Made by a program: the position numbers and the translations under genes
Shown here: in pieces, positions 33,654-44,989 of the stretch
Layout: every line of letters begins with the position of its first letter
Position numbering within the stretch: the stretch's first letter is position 1
The notes under the pieces: generated by a model
Database searches by the model: none
Seen by the model: the letters and a program-made list of their open reading frames with translations, nothing else
Told to the model about the DNA's origin: nothing
From: Diabrotica undecimpunctata
Taxonomy: Eukaryota > Arthropoda > Insecta > Coleoptera > Chrysomelidae
Direction: 5' to 3'
Length of the DNA: 64,000 bases
Assembly: GCF_040954645.1 (NCBI RefSeq)
Contig: NC_092809.1
Coordinates: 128,577,914-128,641,913 of the forward strand

Positions 33654-33805
33654 GCCCAGCGTCTCTTAAATGGGACAGGTATGTTAAGTATCCGCGGAGG
33701 GAAAACCAAAATCATAAATTGCATTGCAAGCCCAGCGTCTCTTAAATGGGACAGGTATGTTAAGTATCCGCAGACGAAAAACCAAAATCATAAATCGCAT
33801 TGCAA
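33654..33805 (+). repeat. 76-bp tandem duplication
   Basis: GCCCAGCGTCTCTTAAATGG begins two adjacent 76-bp units (33654-33729 and 33730-33805) that differ at only a few positions. The second unit runs into the start of a LINE endonuclease domain, so the duplication affects that LINE's 5' region. Confidence 0.85.
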
Positions 33806-34015
33806 CGTGTAATGTACGAACGCTAAATAAAACTGAACAACTTACAAGAATAGCATTAGAAATGAATAGGCTAAAAATCGACATACTTGGCCTTAGCGAA
33901 GTAAGATGGCCCAGTACTGAACAATGCCAGAATATTTTGTACTACTCGGTTAGCAGCGCTGGTGATGATATGGTGTGGAAATTATAATTAAAAAAGAACT
34001 ACAATCGAATGTTTT

Positions 34016-34128
34016 TAACGTTAGTTACTTTTATTGTCGGAAATAACCCACAATTTTACTTTAAAATTAAATTTATTTGACGTTTCGATTTCCACTTCGG
34101 AAGTCGTTCTTAAAATACAAAATATTAC

Positions 34129-34133
<5 letters not shown>
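34016..34133 (-). mobile_element. Penelope-like 3'-end fragment
   Basis: Minus strand carries the terminal motif of the family: ACGACTTCCGAAGTGGAAAT, then CGAAACGTCAAATAAA and GGGTTATT. It matches the ends of the Penelope-like elements at 16.5, 18.0, 47.4 and 48.4 kb with moderate divergence. It lies inside a LINE endonuclease fragment. Confidence 0.7.

Positions 34134-34202
<69 letters not shown>
34134..34202. repeat. (AT)n microsatellite
   Basis: About 34 TA units following the Penelope-like fragment. The Ile-Tyr reading frames across it are artefacts. Confidence 0.9.
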
Positions 34203-34203
<1 letters not shown>

Positions 34204-34715
34204 CATGGTTCAGAAAAAAACCCACCCGATAAATATAAATATTATTCAAGTTTATGATCCAACATCTAGTTGCACCAAAAATGACATAGAGGAATTTCAT
34301 TCAGGGTTAAACGATCTGACAAAATTTAATCTGAGGTGAAGAAAGAATAAAAAGAAAGATAGACCAATAGAATAGATACACGAATTATATGACACTTGGC
34401 AAATACCTATAAAATATAAAATATTTCGAGCATATAAGGCACATTGTGGTCCATTTTGAATACTTACGAATAAATATTCAATATGTCAATAATAATTGTA
34501 AAACTTTTTTTGGCAGCATTGGCTTCGGATTCTACATACGCTCACTCTCCATCTTACTAATTATTTAAATTCTAAATTTCTACAAGACGGTGGAATTAGA
34601 ACCCGGATCTACTTCACATCAAAAGAACATCCTGGGCACCTTTAAAGACAGAGACTTATAAAAATTTTATATGCTCGGTTTGCTAATTCCAGTCGCAACT
34701 GTCTAGAAAATTAGT

Positions 34716-34860
34716 AATTATTGAAGTTATACTTCTATACGCGCGTTCGACGTTGGAAATTTGTACGGCAGTGAATCGGAAAAATTATTACATATGTAAG
34801 ATATAGGTAAGAGAGAGATAGAAGATATATTTTCTCTCTTTTTCTCTCTCGAAAATGTAT
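34716..34860 (+). repeat. TATACGCGCG repeat, copy 1
   Basis: AGTTATACTTCTATACGCGC, then GACGTTGGAAATTTG, CATATGTAAGATATAGGTAA and a GA/CT-rich run. The same order appears at 35117-35250 and inverted at 37165-37285. Confidence 0.75.
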
Positions 34861-35116
34861 GACCGAGAACTGTCAATTTTGAAATACATTACTTTTATGT
34901 CTAATTGGCAATTTTTTTGCGTGTTTTGTTCATACGCTGGTATATGTGAGGTCAAATCCCAATACGAATTTCCTTTTTTTTAAATATTTAAAAACCCCAT
35001 GTTAATCTTATTAAATATATGTAATATACGCAAAATGCAAAATTTTAAAATAAAATGAAAATTTACAACATAATCCGAGTTGTTGGTTTTTTATTTTTAT
35101 CTTCCACAAACATTTT

Positions 35117-35250
35117 TTAAAGTTATACTTCTATACGCGCGTTCGACGTTGGAAATTTGCACAGGAGTGAATCTGCAAAATCATTACATATGTAAGATAT
35201 AGGTAAGAGAGAGAGACAGAAGATATATTTTCTCTCTCGAGAATAAAAAT
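35117..35250 (+). repeat. TATACGCGCG repeat, copy 2
   Basis: Direct copy of 34716-34860, 401 bp downstream. With the inverted copy at 37165-37285 it could form the left terminal repeat of a ~2.2-kb element that encloses the AT microsatellite and mariner fragment. Confidence 0.7.
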
Positions 35251-35505
35251 GTTCCTTTTGTAAATAAATTTAATATTTAATAATATTATTATTTTCTTAT
35301 TAGAATTATTATCATGGTAAATTAAACATATGCGTAAGTAAGTTATGTATATTGTCATTTTTAAAAACTTACTGTAAATATTGCATTTGAATTTGTATTG
35401 TATTATTATATTGAATTATGTTGCAGTGTATTGAATTGTATTTTTATATTAATAACAAAATAAACAATGAATTTTACTGCAGAGTATGTGTAAAAAATTT
35501 TTTTG

Positions 35506-36143
35506 ACGTGACAACGTCTTAAATCAGGTTGTGGCTCGGAGTCACTCATGAAAAAGTGTAACGCCCGCTCACGTCTGTTACGATGAGTCACCGAACGAGA
35601 GAGAGGCCCGCCGGACCGGCGAATGCCTTGCGTCTCTCTCCCACTCAAACATGATCGGTCCGCTGCGCGCGCAGCACTAGAGAATTAGGCGCGTTGAATC
35701 GGTGCGCGCTTGTGTCTCTGTCTTTCTCGAGCGTTCTTGGCGTTGGAAAACCGAGAAAGCGTCATAATACAAGTTCAAACGTGTGGTTAAAGTATCGTCA
35801 GCTGTGTCTGTAGTGAAAATGTGGAGTGCTTAGATTCGTCATTTACAACAACTACAACAATAAAGGTAAATAATTGTACACTAATATTTCATTATCGTAA
35901 ACTATGATTGATTGATTAATTGTTAGATTGACACAAAAGTTGAGAAACTGAGTTTATAGGTTATGTCATACTATTGACAAATGTTGATAGTGTTAAGTAA
36001 ATTATTAGTTTAAATTACTCTGCAATCAATCGTAATTCAGTCGATTGAGAAGAAACAGCGCGTTTCAACTGCAAACAACTATTGTGCAATTTAATAATAT
36101 TCATATCAATAAATATTCTACCGAGAAAAAGACGTTGTCACGT
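35506..36143. mobile_element. TIR-like element, unclassified
   Basis: ACGTGACAACGTCTT at 35506-35520 is exactly inverted at 36129-36143. The interior is much richer in GC (for example GCCCGCCGGACCGGCG) and has no long frame. It could be a non-autonomous transposon or a promoter-bearing transposon end. Flanks give no clear duplication. Confidence 0.5.
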
Positions 36144-36250
36144 AAAATCTTCGCCCGTAAAACCGACTTTACAGGCAACCGATTTTTTTTTTGATTAATT
36201 AATTAAAGTAGTTGAGTCTCGTCAACACCAACAGGTTAAAAGCAGATCAT

Positions 36251-37010
<760 letters not shown>

Positions 37011-37164
37011 ATTCAACTGCTATTTTGCAATATATGTATATATATGAAAATAAAAATATACATTTGCATCAAAATATTGATTCAATCCTTCATTTACTAT
37101 ACTCCTATTACAGGTCAAATGTTGTTTATATACAGCAAACGATGCACCATATACCGATATACCT

Positions 37165-37285
37165 AATTATGTTTCTCTTTCTGCTCTCTCTTACCTATAT
37201 CTTACATATGTAATGATTGTGCAGATTGACTCCCATATAAATTTGTAACCGCGAACGCGTGTATAAAAGTATAACTTCTACCGAC
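37165..37285 (-). repeat. TATACGCGCG repeat, inverted copy 3
   Basis: Reverse complement contains AGTTATACTTTTATACACGC, AATCTGCACAATCATTACAT and ATGTAAGATATAGGTAAGAG, matching 35117-35250. Confidence 0.7.
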
Positions 37286-37799
37286 AGTCCCACTGGACTG
37301 CCACACCCGTTTTTTTGTTTTGCTACGTACCGTTGGTTAAATTTACTATACAACTAAGTACACGTGCTCATAGCCAATATTAATTGTAACTTAATTTAAA
37401 ACAAAATATATGACTATCAATCAAACAAAAGAATTCAAATTTAACTTTAACAAATTAATTACGATTATATCAGAAATGTTGTGCTTTCGTTAGCATAATA
37501 CTTCGTTTAATTAAACTATCAGCAAATCCGTTTCGGTTGTGAGCCGGATAAATGGATAAAATTATTTTAATTACTTAAATTTAACAATAACCCAATTAAT
37601 TTTTGGTAGAAAGACCATTGGTAGAAATACTTATATTTTATAGTTATGCAGGTACAAATGAAGTTAATAATTGTGTTGAATGTATATATTATTAATTCAT
37701 AAATCTCAGTATAACGAAAATACAATTAGGACAGATTTTAAGAATATATCAATGACACTAAATTAAGACAAGTTATATCTGGCATATCTAGTAAAAATT
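37286..37799. other. AT-rich stretch without recognised genes
   Basis: Nothing supported. Confidence 0.3.
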
Positions 37800-39480
37800 T
37801 TTCTATTTTATGCGCTTGTCATACAACAGAAGAAATTATGGAAGCAGAACACACATTAAAAGCTGAAAAACCACCAGGTTCAGATAAAATTCTAAAAGAA
37901 ATCACCAAAATCATTATAAAAGAAAAAGCTGAATGGATTAAAGAAACCATGAATGATCTATTAAGAAGACAAATGGAAACTGGCCAACCTGTTACTCATT
38001 CTAAAACCTGAAAGAGAAATCGACGAACAAGTGGCTTTTAGACCAATATATCTACTAAATACGTTAGGCAAGATCCTGGAAACACTAAATAAAAATAGAC
38101 TTGAAAAGAAGTAACAGAAAAAGGAGGAATATCTGAACGCCATTATAGATTTGGAAAAGGGAAATCTGCAATAGACGCAGTGGGAAGAGTAATGGAAATA
38201 GCAGCCACATGTAAAAGAATGTGGTTGGTGACCTTTTTTCTAGATATCAAGAATGCCTTTAATTGTGCAAGCTGGAAAAAAATAATAAATATATTAAGAA
38301 ACTTACAAGTATCTCCATACCTTCAAAATTTAGTAAACGAAGACTAATATGTACTACACAAAAAGACAAATAAGCACAGCAAAGGGCAACCTAATGGAGA
38401 CATCAGTGGGTGTACCACAGGGCTCGGATTTCTGACCGTTGTTGTGGAACATCTTATATAATGACATTCTAAAAGAAAGAAAGAGTTAAAGTTTGGTTTA
38501 AAAATAGTGAATAGTGAAATAGTGAATAGAGAAAAATAGGAATAAAGATAGTGATGAAAAGTCCAAGAGACAGGGATCATAGGGAAGGAAAAAATATTTC
38601 CAGTAAAAAAAGGTGAAATATTTGGGCGTCATGCTTGATTGTAAGGGAATATTTGGTGAATATGTCAAATATGTCGCCAATAAGGCTGATCAAGGAACTG
38701 CGGTACTAGCAAGTATTATGTCTAACATAGGAGGAGCTAATGCAAAAAAAGACGAATCCTCATAGAAGTGGTTCACTCGACAATTTTATATGCTTCACCA
38801 ATATAGCATCAAGTACTAAATCAACAAAAGTATAAATTATTATTAGAAAAAACACAAAGCATTGGTAAGAGTCGTCTGCGCATACCGGACGGTCTCGACT
38901 GTAGCTCTACAAGTCATAGCGAGAGTACCACCAATTCACCTGAAAGCAAAGGAAAGATCAAGAGCATACGACAAGAATAGCCAAGAGAAGAAAGAAGAAA
39001 GTAGGAAAACAATTAGAAAATGTCCAGACCAATGAGAAAATGAACGGAGGGCTACGTGGACAAGAGTACAAACTACTTTTTTGCACAATTTCTAATGGGC
39101 CATGGATCGTTCAGAGCCTATATCGGAGAAACAACGTATGGTAACTGTGTGGACTGTGGAGTTAATGATAAAGTGTATTTGAATTTAATAAGTTCAATGA
39201 ATATAGAGCCGAAATGTACTCTAAAGTAGGAAATTCTAGAGAGAGAAAGATAAAAAAGGGATCTGGAAGGATGCTCGCGCGATTGTGTACGCCGATGGTG
39301 GTTTTAGTTGGTAGGCACAGGTAGGGTACTATGGATGCATCTGGGACAAGACTCGAATGTGTTCGGATGTACTCCATTTACCCTTAATCGAACACACGCC
39401 AGATACTATTCACTTGGCATAGTCCTTAAAAGATTTCCACTCAAAAAAGGTATATAGCTTCCCAGAAAATGTCAAAAAAT
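37800..39480 (+). pseudogene. R1-like LINE relic
   Basis: RT motifs in order: TEEIMEAEHTLKAEKPPGSD, ISERHYRFGKGKSAIDAV, TFFLDIKNAFNCASWKKII, GVPQGS-like residues broken by a stop, LLWNILYNDIL, KVKYLGVMLDCKG. The C-terminal region has AYRTVSTVALQVIARVPPIH and LKAKERSRAYDK. The 'DIKNAFN..SW' and 'RTVS..AL.VIA...P' signatures are typical of the R1 clade. Many stops and shifts are present and the endonuclease is absent. Confidence 0.8.
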
Positions 39481-39639
39481 AATTTGAGCTTATTGAAATA
39501 ACACTTTGAAAGTGGAGAGTAACCTCTAATCACAAAAAGGAAATAGGTGGAAACATCTAGAAGTTTCTTTAAAAAAAAAGAACATTGTGTATATATTTTT
39601 CGGTTTTTCTAGCGTTGGAAGGCCTCTTGATGCCATTAT

Positions 39640-40030
39640 GTATAGAATACGTTATCTTTCAAATGTTCGCCACGACTTCGCTGGGTGGCATGCATTCACA
39701 ATATCCAATTTGTTATGACTCTGGCGCATAACTCAAGCTAAATTTGGCTCTTAGTACTGCTGTAGTTTGTGGTTTATTCCCGTGGTCCTGCTACTTAAAA
39801 AAATCCTACAAGAAAAAGTCAAACAGGGTCAAATCGCTATATCTCGGTGGCCAGTTCACATTTCTTTCACGTCACACCTCTCCTCCACGTAGATGACCAT
39901 GCCCTTAAATCGCTTCTGCAGAATTTCCAATGCGATATGAGCTGTGTAGCACATAGCACTCTCCTGTCAAAACTACATATTGTTGTTGGCCTAGCCAACG
40001 TCGTTCTTAAATAAATATGTACCAATGATT
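39640..40030 (-). pseudogene. IS630-type transposase, C-terminal half (minus strand)
   Basis: Minus-strand frames include NVNWPPRYSDLTLFDFFL, which is the 'NWPPRS.DLTP.DFFLWG' motif before the catalytic Glu/Asp, and CECMPPSEVVANI, which matches the 'C....GGH..' ending. Several stops occur. It lies on one side of the mariner at 40.0-41.3 kb, with a matching N-terminal half on the other side. Confidence 0.65.
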
Positions 40031-40035
40031 TACTC

Positions 40036-41340
40036 TTGGAAATCGTCTGGATTTTTATAATATCGAATTCAATAAGGGCTTTTATTTATACTTCTGACCT
40101 AGGCAGCTCTAAGTATTACCAACTGACATCTAACACTTGTACTGGAAAGTTTGACATTTTTAAGCACATGTGCCTTCAGAATGTTTTGACGTATGAGCTA
40201 TATTTGTGTTGTTTACAGTGGCTTGAAAAATTTATCTCGGCCAAAAAATGGAATTGGACCGGGAACATTTTCGTCCGATAATTTATCATGACTTTCGAAG
40301 TAAATTATCAAGACAAGAGTGCATCGATAAACTTAAATCGTTATATGGAGATCAAGGACCATCCTTTCGCACCGTAAAAAATGGTACAATAAATTCAGTC
40401 ATGGTCGGCCTTCCAGGACGAATTCCGTGAAGGTCGCCCAAAATCGGTTGTTATACCAGAAACTATCGATGGTGTGCGTGAACTGGTAGAACAAAATCAT
40501 TATATGACACACTGTAAGATTGAGGCACCCTTGAGCATTAGTATGACAAGCATCAATAAGATGATCATTTGGCTGGAAAAAAGATTTGTTCACGTTGGAT
40601 TCCACATAATCTGACAAAAGGTCAAAAAGAGGCCCGTGTCAATTGGGGCAAAGAAATATTAAGAAAATGAGATCATGGTGCATCAAGTGCTGTGTAGAAC
40701 ATCTACATAACACAGGTGACGAAACATGGATCTACGCATATGAGCCCGAAACAAAAGAGCAATCGACCGTGTGGGTGTTCCAAGATGAACCAAATCCGAC
40801 AAAAGTTGTTCGTTGGAGAAGCACATCGAAACAAATGGTCGCTTGTTTGTTTGGTATAAATGTTCATGTAGCTATAGTGCCATTACAAGAATGTTAGACG
40901 GTTAATTCTAAATGGTATACAACCATTTGTTTGCCAGAAGTTTTCAGTGAAATTCAGAAAAAGAATAAGAACAGACGAATCATTCTTCACTCATTCTTCA
41001 CCCCCAATGCAAGCTCACACACATCAGCACACACAATGGACATTTGAACCAGCCAAAACATTAAATAACGGGTCATCCACCGTTCAGTCCTGATTTGGCA
41101 CCTAACGACTTGATGATTTGTATGGTCAACGATTTTCTACTCCCGAAGAAGCATTGAAGCGTTTAAACACATGTTTTGAAGTTACCTCACTCTTAGTGGG
41201 AAAAGTGCTTCGAAAATTGTCGAAACGCATGCAAAAGTGTATTGATTTTCATGGCAGATATTTTAGAAAGCAAGAAAACCATTTGCGATAATAAATACTG
41301 TTTTTAATTGTAAGGCCAGAAATATAAATAGCAACCTCTC
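40036..41340 (+). mobile_element. Mariner-like transposon, near full length
   Basis: Carries a leader, a full-length but broken transposase gene (40248-41291) and a short 3' region. Terminal repeats were not confirmed, so the boundaries are estimated from the flanking minus-strand IS630 halves. Confidence 0.65.
40248..41291 (+). pseudogene. Mariner-like transposase, broken
   Basis: Begins MELDREHFRPIIYHDFRSKL with RQECIDKLKSLYGD as the first helix-turn-helix, then frame breaks. CSRWIPHNLTKGQKEARVNW leads into the catalytic domain with DETWIYAYEPETKEQS (first Asp). STSKQMVACLFGINVHVA and YTTICLPEVFSEIQKK follow. The second-Asp motif (normally HHDNASSH) reads HSFFTPNASSH, so that Asp is lost. 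The protein ends CIDFHGRYFRKQ. Several frameshifts and stops confirm that it is inactive. Confidence 0.85.
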
Positions 41341-41344
41341 GTAA

Positions 41345-41845
41345 TTTTGTTTGTTGATGTAAATTTAAACGTAGACGTTGATCCAAAAATAGGCTTTATT
41401 GCTGAAGATGATTTTTCGATGAAGATTAAGGTCAGCTCCTAATTGCTCCAGAGTACAATCAGCGAACACACGTCGTTTGTATGGTCGTGTAATTTTATCT
41501 CCTGGTCACGATTCAAAAATCGCCAAGTTGTGTTCTGTGGAAAGCCGTGTTTTTGTAAATGATGTGAAATTGACTGCTAAGGATTCTTCTGCACTCTCTC
41601 ATCATCAGTGACAATGTTTTTGGCAGATTTCACATTTCTTCGACGTACGAGTGTTGATTGTTTACTGAATCAGTGGATTCAAATTTATCCAACACACTGC
41701 GAATAGTCCTCTCAGTAGGATGATTATGGAGACCGTAAAATAGGCGAAGCGCGCGCAACGTTGGCCAAACAGAATTGCTCAGTTGCCCACCTTGATTAAA
41801 CAATTTTATCAGTTGCATGTGTTGTTGTACACTATATCCATCCAC
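41345..41845 (-). pseudogene. IS630-type transposase, N-terminal half (minus strand)
   Basis: Starts MDGYSVQQHMQLIKLFNQGG at 41845 and continues RTIRSVLDKFESTDSVNN, a helix-turn-helix typical of arthropod IS630-like transposases. It ends near 41345 with KIIFSNKAYFWINVYVNKQN, the position of the first catalytic Asp region (SDEAHFWLNG in relatives; the D is N here). The rest probably continues at 39640-40030 beyond the mariner. Confidence 0.7.
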
Positions 41846-42387
41846 GGAGATTTGAAAAAACAGACTGGATATATGACATACAATTTAACAGATCGTTCAT
41901 TTGGAAGAAAAGGTACATCTAAGAATTTTCACTTTTTCAGTAGAGAGGTTTTAAAATTCTTATCAATTTATTTCATTTATATTGTGCAGTGTTTATTGAT
42001 ATTATAGGATTTAATGATTGAGTATGATAGATTTCTGATCTTTTAATTTTTTTTAAGATATCAGGTTTAGAAAAAAAACTTAGATATAACCCTCTTGAAT
42101 AAAGAAATATTATCTTTTTAAGAAATTGGTTTTGCTCATAAAGTTACATTTTAGAAATTGTATTGGTAAAGTATTATTAAAAATGTGATTAGATCAATAT
42201 TATTTAATAAAACTGATTAAGAAACCATAAAAAAACTACTTAACTAGTTCGTATCCATTACACAACACAATACGAAATATAAAGCAACACTAATAACGAT
42301 TGTTTTTCTCTACAAATTTTTATAAAAACTTAAATAGTATTCAGGAACACATCGTTTTTTTTTATTAAAGATAGCAGTCTATTTTTC
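41846..42387. other. AT-rich stretch without recognised genes
   Basis: No motif recognised. Ends at the TTA target of the Harbinger element. Confidence 0.3.
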
Positions 42388-42529
42388 TTAGAGGGTTTTC
42401 AGACGAGGATACTGTATGCGAAATACTGTATGCGAGATACAGAATTTGCGATGACTGCTGTATCGGATTCACGGGCATGCTCGTCAGTATAAAAATAGTA
42501 GCAGTGCAGTGCGGTTATATTTTTGGATT

Positions 42530-42802
42530 ATGGATGTAGAAGAGTGTGTTATGCTGTGGTACATATTAAATAAAAAGAAACTGAAAAGACGACGTAATTT
42601 GTGGGTTCATCCTATTGTAGAATTAAGAGAAACCAGGGGAACGTATAATTTGCTGTATCAAGATTTATTGCAATATCCATCGAAGTTTTTTAATTATTTT
42701 CGAATGTCTGTGAAGTCGTTTGAACAACTTCATAAAATTCAATTGAGTAAAAAAGACACAACTATGCTAAAAGTATTTCATCAAAAGAACGGCTTTCTAT
42801 GA
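42530..42802 (+). pseudogene. PIF/Harbinger transposase, N-terminal fragment
   Basis: MDVEECVMLWYILNKKKLKR, then RRNLWVHPIVELRETRGTYN, LLYQDLLQYPSKFFNYFRMS and VKSFEQL match the N-terminal region of Harbinger nucleases (WVHP......G.....F..L......FF.YFRMS...F..L). The frame runs out at 42802, well before any DDE catalytic motif, because the centre of the element is deleted. Confidence 0.85.
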
Positions 42803-43039
42803 CTTTAAGTTAAAGTTAAAGTCTATGACTTAAATTTAAAATAAATCTGTGTACTTATCTCCAATTTGTAAATTGTTTACCTCGCCCTAAATAAAAAATG
42901 ACCGTATGTCTTTCACAATAATGTAGTTTTATATTCGTTAAATAATCAAAATTCCAATTAGCAAACTTTTAAAACTAAACTGTATACATATGAAACAAAA
43001 TACCTATGTATTTATAATAAAAACATGTTTATTTCTTAC

Positions 43040-43223
43040 CATATTCATTTTGCTGTACTGCAGTCATGGCCTCAAAATTGTCGCACATTTGCTTAGAAAT
43101 TTCGACCCAGCACTGCTGCTTTTTATTTCTATTGCAGTAATCTGGCAATGCTGTATCCCATAGACAGGGATTTGATTGTACCAAACAAATAAATTTGTCA
43201 TTATCAAATACAACACTCTCCAT
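43040..43223 (-). pseudogene. MADF-domain first exon of the Harbinger accessory gene
   Basis: MESVVFDNDKFICLVQSNPC, LWDTALPDYCNRNKKQQC and WVEISKQM match the MADF DNA-binding fold (LI..V...P.LWD....DY.....K...W..I). Harbinger elements carry a separate MADF/Myb-like protein that brings the nuclease to DNA. After NEYG the sequence is GTAAGA, a good splice donor at 43039-43034, so this is probably exon 1. No downstream exon is present within the element. Confidence 0.8.
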
Positions 43224-43541
43224 TATTTAACTATATTCAGAAAACACCTTCTTTCTTTCGTTGCTCATTCACAATAATTATTCGACAGAAAATCGCGCGT
43301 CTATGGAATGTGGTGCAAAAGTATTCGTGTCTGAAAGCGTTCATTTAACTTAATATTTCTTCTGTATCTGGCATACGCATTCAGTCGTCGGCGACAGAAA
43401 GGTCCGAGATACCGAATTCGGTATCTCGCATACTGTATCCCTCGCGCGTCTCGTGTGAAAAGCTCCATTTGAGTCTATGTAATATCTGCGTCTCGGATAC
43501 GCGTATCTCGGATACAGTATCCTCGTCTGAAAGGGGGCTTA

Positions 43542-44154
43542 GCTTAGTGATTCCCACTTTTTTTGTAAAGCTTTCTTTAAAGCAATATTATTGATATTAA
43601 TTTCACGCCTAGAACGCACAATTTACACTTGACCATATTCTGCTTATTTAAAAGATGATTTATAATAAAGAATAGTAGGATTGTTGCGAGCTAATATCAA
43701 AATCTAACACGTCTAAGATCTAACACGTCATTAAAACCCATTTCCTGTACTTTATATGGACTTTCAGTTTTTTTTAGCTGTTCGAATAATGCACCCATAT
43801 TGGTCAAGTACGTATATTGGACTTGATTTTTTATATTTTTTTATCTGTTTTTCTATCATAGCGTGGACACTATCCCCTTCACTCTGTCCATGTCCTGGGA
43901 CAAAAAATTAGTAGAGTTATTGATTTTATGAGCAAATTATTTATATATTTAATATAATTTATATTTAATAATTATTTATAATTATTTAATTATTTATATT
44001 TTTATTTTGCCCTGCACAATTATCAGAATAGAAGATTAAATTTAAATATTCGTCATTACAAATATTTTGAAGAAGATCTTAAAGTACATAAGGTAGTTCC
44101 CCGAAGAAACATTTTGTTCCTTACATAATTTAAGCTAGTCCCTGTGTAAATCGG
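43542..44154. other. AT-rich stretch without recognised genes
   Basis: Contains a short direct repeat (TCTAACACGTC twice near 43704-43730). Nothing else was recognised. Confidence 0.3.
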
Positions 44155-44484
44155 CTATGGTTTTACTTCCTTCAATATACTCTTTAGTGGAATGCGACCA
44201 ACAATAATGGCTTTCTCCCCTCTCCCTTCTTCTTCCAAATGAACGCAGATATTCCTTAAAACGCTAAAAGTTTTACCTACCTGTTTAAATAAAACTACTT
44301 CACTGGAATAAATCGAATAATTTCCTTCAGACCGGACCTGTAGTGCGTATTTGATACTCCCTCCAAATTGTGTACTACAAAGTGTTGATATTTCCAAATA
44401 AAATACCATTTCTAATCCTAACAAACAAAAAGCAATCTCAAGACCACACATTTCAAAACAGTCGTGTTGTAGATAACTTATCAC
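44155..44484 (-). CDS. Hypothetical 109-codon frame
   Basis: An open minus-strand frame starting MISYLQHDCFEMCGLEIAFC with no domain that I recognise. An internal CAG|GTAGGT resembles a splice donor, so part of it may be an exon of an unrecognised transposon or a chance frame. Codon composition is unremarkable. Confidence 0.25.
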   Translation of the reverse strand: MISYLQHDCFEMCGLEIAFCLLGLEMVFYLEISTLCSTQFGGSIKYALQVRSEGNYSIYSSEVVLFKQVGKTFSVLRNICVHLEEEGRGEKAIIVGRIPLKSILKEVKP

Positions 44485-44989
44485 AGCCGTCTTGATGTTG
44501 GAGAGAGTTGTTGCCGGAAATACTTGTTTTCTTCGTTTTTAGTTGTCAGGATCGTGTTTAGCGCATTGACGGAGTTAAAACAAGAAATCAACTACAGAAA
44601 ACAAAATAAAAGGCGTGTGTTAAGTATACATGACAGTAAAGAGTTAACGAAAATCCGGATTAGTGAAAATAATAAAAAAATGTTAAATGTAATAAATAGC
44701 AGTGGACATATCATAAATAAGCAGTTAAAAAGTTACCAAAAAAACTTTTAATAGAATATAGTGCTGTAAAATTTACACAATATACCAAAATAATACTGAC
44801 AGGTGCTCTTTGAAAAAAAAAAAAATAGTGTATACAACAATTTTTTTTATTTCGTATTAACGTGTCTCGACATTTTTGGTCATTGACACAGGAGCAAAGG
44901 TTTGCAATAGTACATAAACAGTTATGATACAGAGTTTACACTAGTAAATAATAACAATATTATGTAAATTATATTTTGTTAAACAACTG
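44485..44989. other. AT-rich stretch, likely LINE 3' untranslated DNA
   Basis: The part from about 44810 reads, on the minus strand, as the 3' side of the following LINE (GTGTCAATGACC, then GTCGAGACAC, a small stem). A 75-codon plus-strand frame has no recognised motif. Confidence 0.3.

Larger units (their letters stand above)
33790..34330 (+). pseudogene. LINE endonuclease N-terminus, interrupted
   Basis: NRIATCNVRTLNKTEQLTRI and LKIDILGLSEVRWPS are the opening of an APE-type endonuclease. After an interruption at about 34016-34202 the same protein resumes with INIIQVYDPTSSCTKNDIEE and EEFHSGLNDL. The Asn/Glu residues expected in the first catalytic motifs are visible (N of CNVRTL, E of SEVRW). 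The rest of the LINE is missing. Confidence 0.75.
42391..43538. mobile_element. Compact PIF/Harbinger element
   Basis: Terminal repeats GAGGGTTTTCAGACGAGG (left) and the complement of GCCCCCTTTCAGACGAGG (right) are flanked by TTA at 42388-42390 and 43539-43541, the target duplication of PIF/Harbinger. Subterminal arrays of GGATACTGTAT and CGAGATAC-type words sit inside both ends. The 1148-bp interior keeps the start of the transposase on the plus strand and a MADF exon on the minus strand, so it is a deletion derivative of a two-gene element. Confidence 0.92.
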
